This document shows, piece by piece, positions 55,652 to 63,410 of a DNA stretch of 64,000 nt. Positions within the stretch are counted from its first letter, which is position 1; each line of letters opens with the position of its first letter. The notes beneath the pieces were generated by a model, which had not been told where the DNA came from, did no database searches, and was given only the letters and a program-made list of their open reading frames with translations. A program made the position numbers and the translations under genes. Source of the stretch: Paenarthrobacter sp. DKR-5 (GTDB lineage Bacteria > Actinomycetota > Actinomycetes > Actinomycetales > Micrococcaceae); NCBI RefSeq assembly GCF_018531425.1, contig NZ_JAHBOI010000003.1:62001-126000 (forward strand), given 5' to 3'.

Positions 55652-56395
55652 CTACCCGAGCTTGACGTCCACCGCGCGCTGCACCGTGCCGGCGCCAAGA
55701 TCGGGGAGGATGATCTTCTGCAGCCGGGCGGCGGTGTCGTCGGCGAGGCGTTGGGCGTTGGGCTCAGCCAGGCGCAGCTGCGGCGACGCCTTGCGCGCCT
55801 GGTTGAGCCGGTCCGCCAGCTGCCGCTGCAGCTGGGCGATCAGGGCTTCGGCCCGCTCCGACAGGTCGCGGCGGCTGCCTCCGGCGATCACGAACTGCAG
55901 GGCAGCCGCCGTCGTGCTGCACCTGGTGCAGCGCGTGTTCAGCGCCAGCGCCCGGTTGTTGACCGTGAGCCGGCCGTGGCGCGCCACCACCAGCTGGACC
56001 GACACGGCCGAGGAGGAGCAGCCTGAGCAGCTGGACGACGCGGTGGCGGAATTGTCGGCGGCAACGTCGCTGCCGCCGTTGTAGACGACCTGGAATGTGG
56101 TGGCTGTGGCCGAGCAGCCGTTGCAGTTGCTGGTGGCGACAGAGACCGCCACCGCTTTGCCGTGCGTGCGAGCGCTCTCCTGCGCACTGTCCGCCCGCAC
56201 CGGACCGGCGGCGGTCGGCACAGCCGTGGAGGCGGTTTCCACCCGGTCAAGGTACGGGAGGTCGCGTGCCTCCGGGATGGAGCCCGCCGCGGTGGCGGCG
56301 GTGGCGGCCGGCCCGGGCGTCCACGCCCCGGCCAGCAACATCGCCGCAACCAGCGCAAGCACGCTGAAGGTACTGATCAGGATCCTGCCGCGCAT
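55652..56395 (-). CDS. Secreted protein with three CxxC repeats
   Basis: A 247-residue protein. A signal peptide covers about residues 1-32 (ILISTFSVLALVAAMLLAG). Three repeats start at C91-C94, C123-C126 and C156-C159, each CxxCSxxA followed after a few residues by [FL]Q[VF]V, spaced 32-33 residues. The C-terminal 75 residues are a charged helix (LIAQLQRQLADRLNQARK). No family is recognised. The repeats may form disulfide or metal sites outside the cell. It lies between the regulator and the precursor peptides on one strand. Confidence 0.8.
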   Translation of the reverse strand: MRGRILISTFSVLALVAAMLLAGAWTPGPAATAATAAGSIPEARDLPYLDRVETASTAVPTAAGPVRADSAQESARTHGKAVAVSVATSNCNGCSATATTFQVVYNGGSDVAADNSATASSSCSGCSSSAVSVQLVVARHGRLTVNNRALALNTRCTRCSTTAAALQFVIAGGSRRDLSERAEALIAQLQRQLADRLNQARKASPQLRLAEPNAQRLADDTAARLQKIILPDLGAGTVQRAVDVKLG

Positions 56396-56469
56396 GACGT
56401 GCCTCTTTTCGTGGGTTTGCCGGTGGCTCCCGGCGGATACCCGGGCCGGAGAAGGGACCCGGGGAGGCT

Positions 56470-57192
56470 CTACTGGGCCGGAGCGGCGGAGGATGGCACG
56501 TTCAAAAGGTCCGCGAAGCTGCGCGAAGGCGCTACCCCGAGCTCGCGCTGCAGGCGGAGCCGGAACTGCTGGAAGCTGCGGATTGCGGCCGCCTGGTTGC
56601 CGGCCCGCAGGTGGCTGCGGGCCAGAAGCTGCTGGGCGCTTTCGCGCAGCGGTTCGATCGAGGCGGCCACCCGGGCGGCTTCGATGGCGCGGGGGACGTC
56701 ACCGGCGTCAAGGAAGCGGGCGGCCATGGTTTCCAGCGCGTCCAGGCGCAGCAACTGCAGGCGCTCCTGCTCGAACATCACCCAGTCTTCGTACCAACCG
56801 GGCAACAGGTCCGCTGCCTGCAGAACGTCGATGCTGTGCTCCGGCGGCTGCGCGTGGCCGTTCTGCACGGACGCGATCAGCTGCCGCACCTCGCGGAAGT
56901 CAACGCGCACGCCGTCGGCGAGGCTGAGCGAAGCCGGAGTGCAGTGCAGCAGGAGCGGCAGCTGGTGGGAAATGCGGAACAGGCTGGTGCGCAGGCTCCC
57001 TGCCGCCTGCGCCTCCGGGCTGTCCGGCCAGAGCAGGCCGGCGATGAACTGGCGGGAGCGGGGCCCCAGCAGGGCCAGGGCGGCGATCAAGCGCTGCTGG
57101 CGGGCTCCCACGTCGACCGGCACGCCGGTGCGCGTGAGCTGCCAGAATCCCAACAGGCTGAGTTCCCAAGCCGGGCTCAGGATTGCGTCCAC
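56470..57192 (-). CDS. Small SARP/BTAD family transcriptional regulator
   Basis: A 240-residue AfsR/SARP-type activator. Residues about 10-100 form the OmpR-like winged helix (LSLLGFWQLTRTGVPVDVG, LLWPDSPEAQAAGSLRTSLFR) and 105-235 the bacterial transcriptional activation domain (DLLPGWYEDWVMFEQERLQL). No NB-ARC or TPR domains follow, as in pathway-specific SARPs. GTG at 57192 has AGGGGG upstream. SARP-like repeats precede the precursor genes, so it likely activates them. Confidence 0.88.
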   Translation of the reverse strand: MDAILSPAWELSLLGFWQLTRTGVPVDVGARQQRLIAALALLGPRSRQFIAGLLWPDSPEAQAAGSLRTSLFRISHQLPLLLHCTPASLSLADGVRVDFREVRQLIASVQNGHAQPPEHSIDVLQAADLLPGWYEDWVMFEQERLQLLRLDALETMAARFLDAGDVPRAIEAARVAASIEPLRESAQQLLARSHLRAGNQAAAIRSFQQFRLRLQRELGVAPSRSFADLLNVPSSAAPAQ

Positions 57193-57334
57193 GCATGCCC
57201 CCTGTTCATTCCCGGTGCCCCCTGCCGAAGCAGGCAGCACCGATGCTTTCGTCGGGCCGGCGGGGCTGCCCGGGTGGGCTTTTCCCCGCATTTCAGCATG
57301 GCGAGAGGGCGTTGCGGTGTCTATGGACTAAAGT

Positions 57335-57359
57335 CCTCCCGCCGTACGGGGGCGGGAGG
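57335..57359 (-). terminator. Terminator-like hairpin upstream of the SARP gene
   Basis: CCTCCCGCC (57335-57343) and GGCGGGAGG (57351-57359) make a 9-bp stem just after the stop of the small gene at 57377; on the minus strand it is followed by ACTTTAGT. It isolates the RiPP-like locus from that gene. Confidence 0.55.
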
Positions 57360-57376
57360 CAGGACGGCAGGCGCCC

Positions 57377-57616
57377 TTAACGGAGGCCCTGCGCGAGCCA
57401 TGCGCGCACGGCCGCCAGGACCTGCTCGGGATCGGCTGTGACGATGACCGATTGTCCTTCGTCACCGGCGTCCGAGAAAGTCAGCCTGGCCCTGAAAGGC
57501 TGCTCGTGCCCTTCCTCGGACCAGGTGCGGATCACCATCGTTCCCTGCCCGGCGGGCAGGGTACAAGTGGCCTCCTCCTCCTCGAGATGGAGCAGGGCAG
57601 AGTGGTGTTCGTTCAT
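57377..57616 (-). CDS. Small acidic hypothetical protein
   Basis: A 79-residue soluble protein with beta-strand-rich middle (CTLPAGQGTMVIRTW, FRARLTFSDAG) and a C-terminal helix (PEQVLAAVRAWLAQGL). One Cys. No family is recognised. The ATG has GGGGGTG upstream. A terminator follows, so it is probably separate from the SARP locus. Confidence 0.65.
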   Translation of the reverse strand: MNEHHSALLHLEEEEATCTLPAGQGTMVIRTWSEEGHEQPFRARLTFSDAGDEGQSVIVTADPEQVLAAVRAWLAQGLR

Positions 57617-57717
57617 GGCGCACCCCCAGCGGTTTTGCCGAACTCATGTGCAGTAAGCGCCAGTGTACGGCAGTGGCGCGGCCGGGCAACAGGGGCTTGC
57701 GGTTCGAACCGACGGCG

Positions 57718-58800
57718 TCAGCGCCGGTCGCCGGGATAGTGCACGCCGAGCTGGGCCCGGATCCCGTCGAAGAGCCGCATCGTGTCAAGCGAGTCCTCCA
57801 GCGGCATCGTCGGGCTTTCCGTCAGGCCCTGCTGGATGCAGCGGGTGACTTCCCGCAGTTCGTGGACGTAGCCGCGGCCGACGACGTCGAAGGACTCGGT
57901 GCGCACGTCGCCCCAGCCGATCCGGACCGAGAGTTCCGAGGGGTTGTTGATGGACCCGTCCGCCCGCAGCCAGCCCTCGCTGCCGCAGACGACGGCGGTG
58001 CGCGGTGAGTGCGCCAGCAGGGACGAGGTGAGCTGCGCCTGCGCGCCTGAGGAGTACCCGAGGACGAGGGCGTTCTGGGCGTCGACGCCGTCGCCGGTGA
58101 GAGTGCCGACGGCGGTGACGGACTGCGGGAGCCCGAGCGTTCCCCACGCCCACAGCAGCGGGTAGACGGTCAGGTCCAGCAGCGCGCCGCCGCCGTCCTT
58201 CGGGGCCCAGATGCGCGCCGCCGGATCCGGCGGGGCCGGGAAGCCCAGGTCGGCGCTGACCCACTGCACGGTGCCGATCTCGCCGGAGGCGGCGATTTCC
58301 CACGCGCGGTTCATGCTGGGCAGGAAGCGGCTCCACACCGCCTCCATCAGGAAGAGGTTATTGGCGCGGGCCAGCTCCGCCAGTTCGGTGGCCTCCCGGG
58401 TGTTGATGGTGAACGCCTTTTCGCACAGCACGTGCTTGCCGGACCGGAGGGCGGCCTTCGCGACAGCGTGGTGCTGGGCATGCGGCGTGGCGATGTAGAC
58501 GACGTCCACGTCCGGGTCCTCCACCAGCTTCTCGTAACCGGAGGCGGCCTCGTCGTCGGCGTACCACGCGGTGAAACCGAAGCGGTCCGCGAACGCCCGG
58601 GCGCGGCGCGCCTCGCGGGAGCTGACGGCGTGCAGCACAGCATCCGGCAGCAGGGCCAGATCCGTGGTGACGGTGCCGGCAATCCGGCCGGTGGCCACCA
58701 CGCCCCAGCGCAGCGGCCGGCCGGTGGCGGCGAGCGGATCCGGGTCCGCGGAGGAGAGCAGGGCCGGCGGGACGATGAACGGCGGGGTCATGGGAACCAT
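57718..58800 (-). CDS. Gfo/Idh/MocA family oxidoreductase
   Basis: A 360-residue NAD(P)-dependent dehydrogenase. The Rossmann part has LRWGVVATGRIAGTVTTDL; the conserved EKP-like motif is HVLCEKAFTIN (Lys kept, Pro changed to Ala). The C-terminal domain has GGALLDLTVYPLLWAWG. Resembles trans-1,2-dihydrobenzenediol/xylose dehydrogenase-like members. It is 4 nt from the MFS gene stop upstream and likely co-transcribed with it. Confidence 0.92.
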   Translation of the reverse strand: MVPMTPPFIVPPALLSSADPDPLAATGRPLRWGVVATGRIAGTVTTDLALLPDAVLHAVSSREARRARAFADRFGFTAWYADDEAASGYEKLVEDPDVDVVYIATPHAQHHAVAKAALRSGKHVLCEKAFTINTREATELAELARANNLFLMEAVWSRFLPSMNRAWEIAASGEIGTVQWVSADLGFPAPPDPAARIWAPKDGGGALLDLTVYPLLWAWGTLGLPQSVTAVGTLTGDGVDAQNALVLGYSSGAQAQLTSSLLAHSPRTAVVCGSEGWLRADGSINNPSELSVRIGWGDVRTESFDVVGRGYVHELREVTRCIQQGLTESPTMPLEDSLDTMRLFDGIRAQLGVHYPGDRR

Positions 58801-58804
58801 AGTG

Positions 58805-60052
58805 TCAGGTGTGGTCGTTGCCGCGCATGCGCACGGCGACGAGCAGCCCGGAGGCGGCGGTGAGTGCTGCGACGACGGCTATCGCCGCCGGGATGCCGAA
58901 GGCGTCGGCGACCAGGCCGGCGAGCAGGGCGCCGACCGCGAAGCCCCCGTCGCGCCAGAGCCGGTAGATGCCGACCGAGCGGGCCCGCCACTGCGGATGG
59001 GCGACGTCGCCGATGGCGGCCAGCAGCGTCGGGTAGACCATGGCGGTGCCGGCGCCCAGCAGGACGGCGGCGACGAGCCACAGGCCGAAGCCGGTGCCGA
59101 AGGCCGTCATCGTCAGGCCGGCGGCCTGGACGAGCATGCCTCCTACGATCAGGCCCTTGCGTCCGATCCGGTCCGAGAGCGCGCCGGTGACCAGCTGCCC
59201 CGCGCCCCAGACCGCCGGGTAGACCGCGGCGAGGATGCCGATCCGGCCCACCGACAGGCCCGCGGAGGCGAAGAGCACCGGGAACAGGCCCCAGGCGAGG
59301 CCGTCGTTGAGGTTGTTCACCATGCCGGCCTGGCTGACCGAGGAGAGCGACTTGTCCCGGAAGCTGGTCAGCGTGAAGATTTCGCGGGTGCTCAGGCCGG
59401 CGCCGGCTTGGGCGTGGGCAGCGGTGTGGTTGGCCGCTTCCAGCGCCACGTGGTGGCGGGTCTCCCGCACGGCGAGCACGGACAGGCCGAGGCCGAGCGC
59501 AATGTAGGCGGCGCCGAGCAGGAACGGCCCCGGGCGCAGGCCGTAGCCCGCGGCGATGTAGCCGGTGGCGAGAGCGGTGCCGGCGACGCCGAGGTAGCCG
59601 GCGGCCTCATTCAGGCCCATGGCCAGGCCCCGGCGGGACGGCCCGACGAGGTCCATTTTCATCACCACGGTGGTGGACCACGTCAGCCCTTGGCTGATGC
59701 CCAGGACCACGTTGGCGGCCACGATCCACCCCCAGGACGGTCCGAAGATCAGCAGCAGCGGCACCGGGATGGCGACCAGCCAGCCGGCCACGAGGACGGG
59801 TTTGCGTCCGTAGCGGTCCGAGAGCGTGCCGGCGAAATAGTTCATGCCGGCCTTGGCGAGGCCGAAGGCCAGGATGTAGGTCAGGGCGCTGGTGTACTGG
59901 TCGAGGTGGAAGACCTGCCCGGCCAGCAGCGGCAGCACGGTGCGTTCCTGTCCCAAGGTGCCGCCGACCAGCGCGTTCACCGAGACCAGGAGGACGAACT
60001 GGGCAAGGTTCTGGCGCAGACCGAGCGTGATGGGGCGGCCCCGCAATTCCAT
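58805..60052 (-). CDS. MFS transporter
   Basis: A 415-residue 12-span major facilitator protein. Motif A appears as GTLSDRYGRKPVLV in the first half and ALSDRIGRKGLIV in the second. The ATG at 60052 has GGAAGGA upstream. It is divergent from an ArsR-rhodanese regulator and shares its operator region, so the exported compound may be an oxidised sulfur or metalloid species; this is inference. The Gfo/Idh gene follows it. Confidence 0.9.
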   Translation of the reverse strand: MELRGRPITLGLRQNLAQFVLLVSVNALVGGTLGQERTVLPLLAGQVFHLDQYTSALTYILAFGLAKAGMNYFAGTLSDRYGRKPVLVAGWLVAIPVPLLLIFGPSWGWIVAANVVLGISQGLTWSTTVVMKMDLVGPSRRGLAMGLNEAAGYLGVAGTALATGYIAAGYGLRPGPFLLGAAYIALGLGLSVLAVRETRHHVALEAANHTAAHAQAGAGLSTREIFTLTSFRDKSLSSVSQAGMVNNLNDGLAWGLFPVLFASAGLSVGRIGILAAVYPAVWGAGQLVTGALSDRIGRKGLIVGGMLVQAAGLTMTAFGTGFGLWLVAAVLLGAGTAMVYPTLLAAIGDVAHPQWRARSVGIYRLWRDGGFAVGALLAGLVADAFGIPAAIAVVAALTAASGLLVAVRMRGNDHT

Positions 60053-60086
60053 GTCATTCCTTCCGTGCCGGTTGTCCGGACATCTG

Positions 60087-60125
60087 GTATTCCAAAGAAA
60101 CATGGAATACTGTTGTTCCAGTATT
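60087..60125. promoter_or_regulatory. Overlapping palindromes, probable ArsR-type operator
   Basis: GTATTCCA / TGGAATAC (60087-60094, 60103-60110) and AATACTG / CAGTATT (60106-60112, 60119-60125) are two perfect inverted repeats sharing bases, in the 95-nt divergent region between the MFS and ArsR-type genes. The AT-rich dyads fit ArsR/SmtB operators. Confidence 0.6.
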
Positions 60126-60147
60126 GCACGGAGTCATGGAGGAGCGC

Positions 60148-60846
60148 ATGGGAGACCGGGCCGGGAAGTCCGCACTGTTCGAGGAGTTCGCGCGGGTGGG
60201 CAAGGCCCTGGGCAGCGGCAAGCGGCTCGAGCTGCTGGACCTGCTCAGCCAGGGGGAGCGCAGCGTGGAAGCCCTGGCGGCTGCCGCAGGCCTCGGCCTG
60301 AGCACCGCCTCCGCCCACCTGCAGAGCCTGCGCCAGGCCGGGCTCGTGACGACGCGCCGGGAGGGCACACGGATCCATTACGACGTCGCCGGCCCGGACG
60401 TGCTGCGGCTGTACAGCATGCTGCGCTCGGTCGCCCGCGACCGGGTGGCGGATGTGGAACTGAAGCGCGCCGCCTACCTCGGGCTGGGCGGCCCGCACGG
60501 GGAACGCGGGGAGGAGCTCACCCGCGAGGAATTGCTGGCCAGGGCCCAAGCCGGCGCCGTCACAGTGCTCGATGTGCGTCCGGGGGAGGAGTACCGCGCC
60601 GCCCACATCCCGGGTGCCGTCTCGATTCCCCTCGATGAACTCGCCGCGCGCATCTCGGAACTGCCCGAGCGTGCCGACGTCGTCGCCTACTGCCGCGGCG
60701 CCTACTGCCGCGGCGCCTACTGCGTGCTCGCCTATGACGCGCTTGACGTGCTCCGGGCGCACGGACGCGCCGGCCGCCGGCTGCAGGACGGGATGCTGGA
60801 GTGGCGGCTGGCGGGCTTGCCCGTGGAATCCGAGGGCGCGGCGTAG
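60148..60846 (+). CDS. ArsR-type regulator fused to a rhodanese domain
   Basis: A 232-residue protein. Residues about 8-95 are an ArsR winged helix (LGSGKRLELLDLLSQGERSVE, STASAHLQSLRQAGLV). Residues from 120 are a rhodanese domain with DVRPGEEYRAAHIPGA. The active-site loop contains AYCRG twice before AYC, from a 15-bp tandem duplication, so three Cys replace the usual two. ATG at 60148 has GGAGG. It probably senses reactive sulfur and represses itself and the MFS gene. Confidence 0.9.
   Translation: MGDRAGKSALFEEFARVGKALGSGKRLELLDLLSQGERSVEALAAAAGLGLSTASAHLQSLRQAGLVTTRREGTRIHYDVAGPDVLRLYSMLRSVARDRVADVELKRAAYLGLGGPHGERGEELTREELLARAQAGAVTVLDVRPGEEYRAAHIPGAVSIPLDELAARISELPERADVVAYCRGAYCRGAYCVLAYDALDVLRAHGRAGRRLQDGMLEWRLAGLPVESEGAA
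60685..60714 (+). repeat. 15-bp tandem duplication in the rhodanese active-site loop
   Basis: The unit GCCTACTGCCGCGGC occurs at 60685-60699 and again at 60700-60714, followed by a partial third GCCTACTGC. It is in frame and adds Ala-Tyr-Cys-Arg-Gly. Confidence 0.9.
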
Positions 60847-60874
60847 GAGCACGGAGGCCTGCGCCCGCACAGGC

Positions 60875-60911
60875 AAAAGGACCGGCCCCCGTGCGGGGAC
60901 CGGTCCTTTTT
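60875..60911. terminator. Bidirectional terminator
   Basis: AAAAGGACCGG (60875-60885) pairs with CCGGTCCTTTT, followed by T on both strands. It serves the ArsR-rhodanese gene on the plus strand and the chvE-like gene on the minus strand. Confidence 0.8.
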
Positions 60912-60913
60912 AC

Positions 60914-60949
60914 GTGCTGGTGCTACTTGGTGTGCTGGTGCTACTTGGT
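60914..60949 (-). repeat. 18-bp tandem duplication across the chvE-like stop codon
   Basis: GTGCTGGTGCTACTTGGT occurs at 60914-60931 and 60932-60949. The second copy contains the stop codon and last Lys and Thr codons of the sugar-binding protein; the first lies just beyond it. Confidence 0.85.
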
Positions 60950-62047
60950 GTACTGGGACAGCGTCGGGTCGTTCGCGTACGCTTCCTTGGCGTTGGCCTT
61001 GGTCACGATGACCGGCGGCAGCAGGAACGCCGGGACAACCTTGACACCGTTGTTGTAGGACTTGGTGTCGTTGGTCTCCGGGGTCTTTCCGGCCTGCAGG
61101 TCGTTCACCATGGTGATGGCGTGCTCGACCAGCTTGCGGGTGTCCTTGTTGATGGTGGAGTACTGCTGGCCCGCCATGATGGACTTGACGGACTCGACCT
61201 CGGAGTCCTGGCCGGTGACGATCGGGGTCGGCTTGCCGGCGGCCTTGACCGAGGTCAGGATCGCACGGGCCAGGGTGTCGTTCGGGGAGAGGACGCCGTC
61301 GAGCGGGGTGCTGTTGTAGTTGCCCGCCAGCAGGGTGTCCATGCGCTTCTGGGCGTTCTCAGCCTTCCAGCCCTGGGTAACGGCCTGCTCGAAGCTCTTC
61401 TGGCCGGAAACGACCTTCAGGGTGCCGTCGTCGATCTTCGGCTGCAGGACGCTCATGGCGCCGTCGAAGAACACCTTGGCGTTGGCGTCGTCGGGGGAGC
61501 CGGCAAACAGTTCGATGTTGTACGGGCCGGACGCCTTCTTGGCCTTCATGCCGTCCAGCAGGGCCTGGCCCTGCAGCACGCCAACCTTGAAGTTGTCGTA
61601 GGCGACGTAGTAGTCCACCGCGTCGGTGTTTTTGACCAGGCGGTCATAGGCGATGACGGTGGCGCCGGCATCCTTGGCCTGCTTCAGCTGGGTGCCCAGC
61701 TGCGAACCGTCGATGGCGCCGACGATGATGACCTTGGCGCCCTTGGTGACCATGGAGGAAATCTGGTTCTGCTGCTCCGACACGCCACCGTTGGCGAACT
61801 GCACGTCAGCCTTGTAGCCGGCGCTGGACAGACCGTCGTTGAACAGCTTTTCCGCCAGGACCCAGTTCTCGGAGGTCTTCTGCGGCAGGGCGACACCGAT
61901 CAGCGAGCTCTTGTCGAAGCCCTTGGCTCCGCCCGACGCGCCGGCGCTGGTGCTCTCGGAGCGGCCGCACGCGGTCAGGGCGACCGCTGCGATCGCGGCA
62001 ATGGCTGCAACTGATTTAGCTTTTTTGCCAATGTTCAGCATTGTCAT
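60941..62047 (-). CDS. chvE: CUT2 sugar-binding lipoprotein (second ChvE-like)
   Basis: A 368-residue binding protein with signal peptide and lipobox ALTAC near residue 27. Motifs GVALPQKTSENWVLAEK, IIVGAIDGSQL, VIAYDRLVKN and [14 protein letters not shown] parallel the protein at 34207-35322, showing a paralogous system. It binds an aldose for the permease upstream. The start may be 62047 or the next Met at 62041. A terminator and a short duplication follow. Confidence 0.92.
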   Translation of the reverse strand: MTMLNIGKKAKSVAAIAAIAAVALTACGRSESTSAGASGGAKGFDKSSLIGVALPQKTSENWVLAEKLFNDGLSSAGYKADVQFANGGVSEQQNQISSMVTKGAKVIIVGAIDGSQLGTQLKQAKDAGATVIAYDRLVKNTDAVDYYVAYDNFKVGVLQGQALLDGMKAKKASGPYNIELFAGSPDDANAKVFFDGAMSVLQPKIDDGTLKVVSGQKSFEQAVTQGWKAENAQKRMDTLLAGNYNSTPLDGVLSPNDTLARAILTSVKAAGKPTPIVTGQDSEVESVKSIMAGQQYSTINKDTRKLVEHAITMVNDLQAGKTPETNDTKSYNNGVKVVPAFLLPPVIVTKANAKEAYANDPTLSQYTK

Positions 62048-62073
62048 TCACTTTCTTTTCGTAGGAGACTTCC

Positions 62074-62098
62074 GCGGGCGCCCGGTGCGGGCGCCCGC
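62074..62098 (-). terminator. Intercistronic hairpin before the second chvE-like gene
   Basis: GCGGGCGCCC (62074-62083) and GGGCGCCCGC (62089-62098) pair perfectly around GGTGC in the 72-nt gap between permease stop and binding-protein start. It may be an RNA processing or stabilising element for the downstream gene. Confidence 0.5.
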
Positions 62099-62119
62099 CT
62101 GGTCGGCAACACTGCCTTT

Positions 62120-63379
62120 TCAGGCCTCTTTGGAGATCACTTCAGTCGTATCAGTGGTTTCGCTCTTGCTGCTGGAACCGAAGTTGCTCATCAGAAGACC
62201 AATGATCGATTTGCGGCCCTGGCTCTTGTTGTAGACGTCGAAGGCGACGGCTGCGAGGAGGACAAGGCCTTTGATGATCTGGGTCAGGTCGGCGCCAACG
62301 CCGAGCAGCTGAAGGCCGTTGTTCAGCACGGCCATAACCAGACCACCAATAATGGAGCCGACGACGGTTCCCACGCCGCCGGTGACAGCTGCGCCACCGA
62401 TAAACACGGCGGCAATTGCGTCGAGTTCCCAGCCCACGCCGTCGAACGGGCCGGAGGCGCTGGAGCGGCCGACGAAGATCATGCCGGCCAGGGCGGCCAG
62501 GATCGACATGTTCATCATCACCAGGAAGTTGATCTTCTTGGACTGCACGCCGGAGAGCTCCGCGGCGTGCCGGTTGCCGCCGACCGCGTAGACGTGCCGG
62601 CCGACGACGGTGCGGAGTGAGACGAAGCTGTAGATCACGACCAGCACGGCCAGGATCAGGCCCGGGATCGGGAAGGACGTGCCGGGACGCCCCGTGGCGA
62701 ACAGGTACGTCGCGTAGAGCACCGCTGCGCTGATCAGGATCATCTTGACCACCGAAACCCACGCCGGCGGGGTCTCCGCGCCGATCTTGGCGTAGTTGCG
62801 GCGGCGGCGGATCTCGCCCCAGATCAGGGCGACGACGAGCAGGATGCCGATGAGCAGGGTCAGGTTGTTGTACCCGGTGTCAGGACCGACCTCGGGCAGG
62901 TAGCCGGCGCCGAGGACCTGGAAATCGGAGGGGACCGGGACGGTGTTGGACTTGCCCACGAACTGGTTGGCGCCGCGGAAGAGCAGCATGCCGGCCAGGG
63001 TGACGATGAAGGCGGGGATGCCGACGTAGGCCACCCAGAAGCCCTGCCATGCGCCGATCAGCGCGCCGAGGACCAGGCCGATCAGCAGCCCGGCGTACCA
63101 CGGCAGGTTCCAGTCGCGCATCGTGATGGCGACGACGATGCCGGCGAACGCGGCCACCGAGCCGACCGAGAGGTCGATGTGGCCGGCGATGATGACCAGC
63201 ACCATGCCGATGGCCAGGATCAGGATGTAGGCGTTGCCGTTGAAGAGGTTGATGACGTTGTCCGGGGTGAGGGTGAGTCCGCCCGTGAGGATCTGGAACA
63301 GCACCACCAAGGCAATCAGGGCGAAGATCATCCCGAACTGGCGGGAGTTGCCGCCAAATAATTGTTTGAGAGCGTTCAT
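62120..63379 (-). CDS. mmsB: CUT2 sugar ABC transporter permease (second system)
   Basis: A 419-residue permease of the XylH/MmsB type with [36 protein letters not shown] and [15 protein letters not shown]. About ten spans. The charged C-terminal tail ([15 protein letters not shown]) is longer than in the first system. It follows the ATPase gene by 31 nt. Confidence 0.93.
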   Translation of the reverse strand: MNALKQLFGGNSRQFGMIFALIALVVLFQILTGGLTLTPDNVINLFNGNAYILILAIGMVLVIIAGHIDLSVGSVAAFAGIVVAITMRDWNLPWYAGLLIGLVLGALIGAWQGFWVAYVGIPAFIVTLAGMLLFRGANQFVGKSNTVPVPSDFQVLGAGYLPEVGPDTGYNNLTLLIGILLVVALIWGEIRRRRNYAKIGAETPPAWVSVVKMILISAAVLYATYLFATGRPGTSFPIPGLILAVLVVIYSFVSLRTVVGRHVYAVGGNRHAAELSGVQSKKINFLVMMNMSILAALAGMIFVGRSSASGPFDGVGWELDAIAAVFIGGAAVTGGVGTVVGSIIGGLVMAVLNNGLQLLGVGADLTQIIKGLVLLAAVAFDVYNKSQGRKSIIGLLMSNFGSSSKSETTDTTEVISKEA

Positions 63380-63410
63380 TGTGTTTTGTCCTTCAAAGAT
63401 CAGGCGGTGG

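Noticed and set aside
57377-57616. Small gene as a further member of the RiPP-like locus
   Set aside because: It lacks the LLPxRET box and is separated by a terminator hairpin from the SARP gene.
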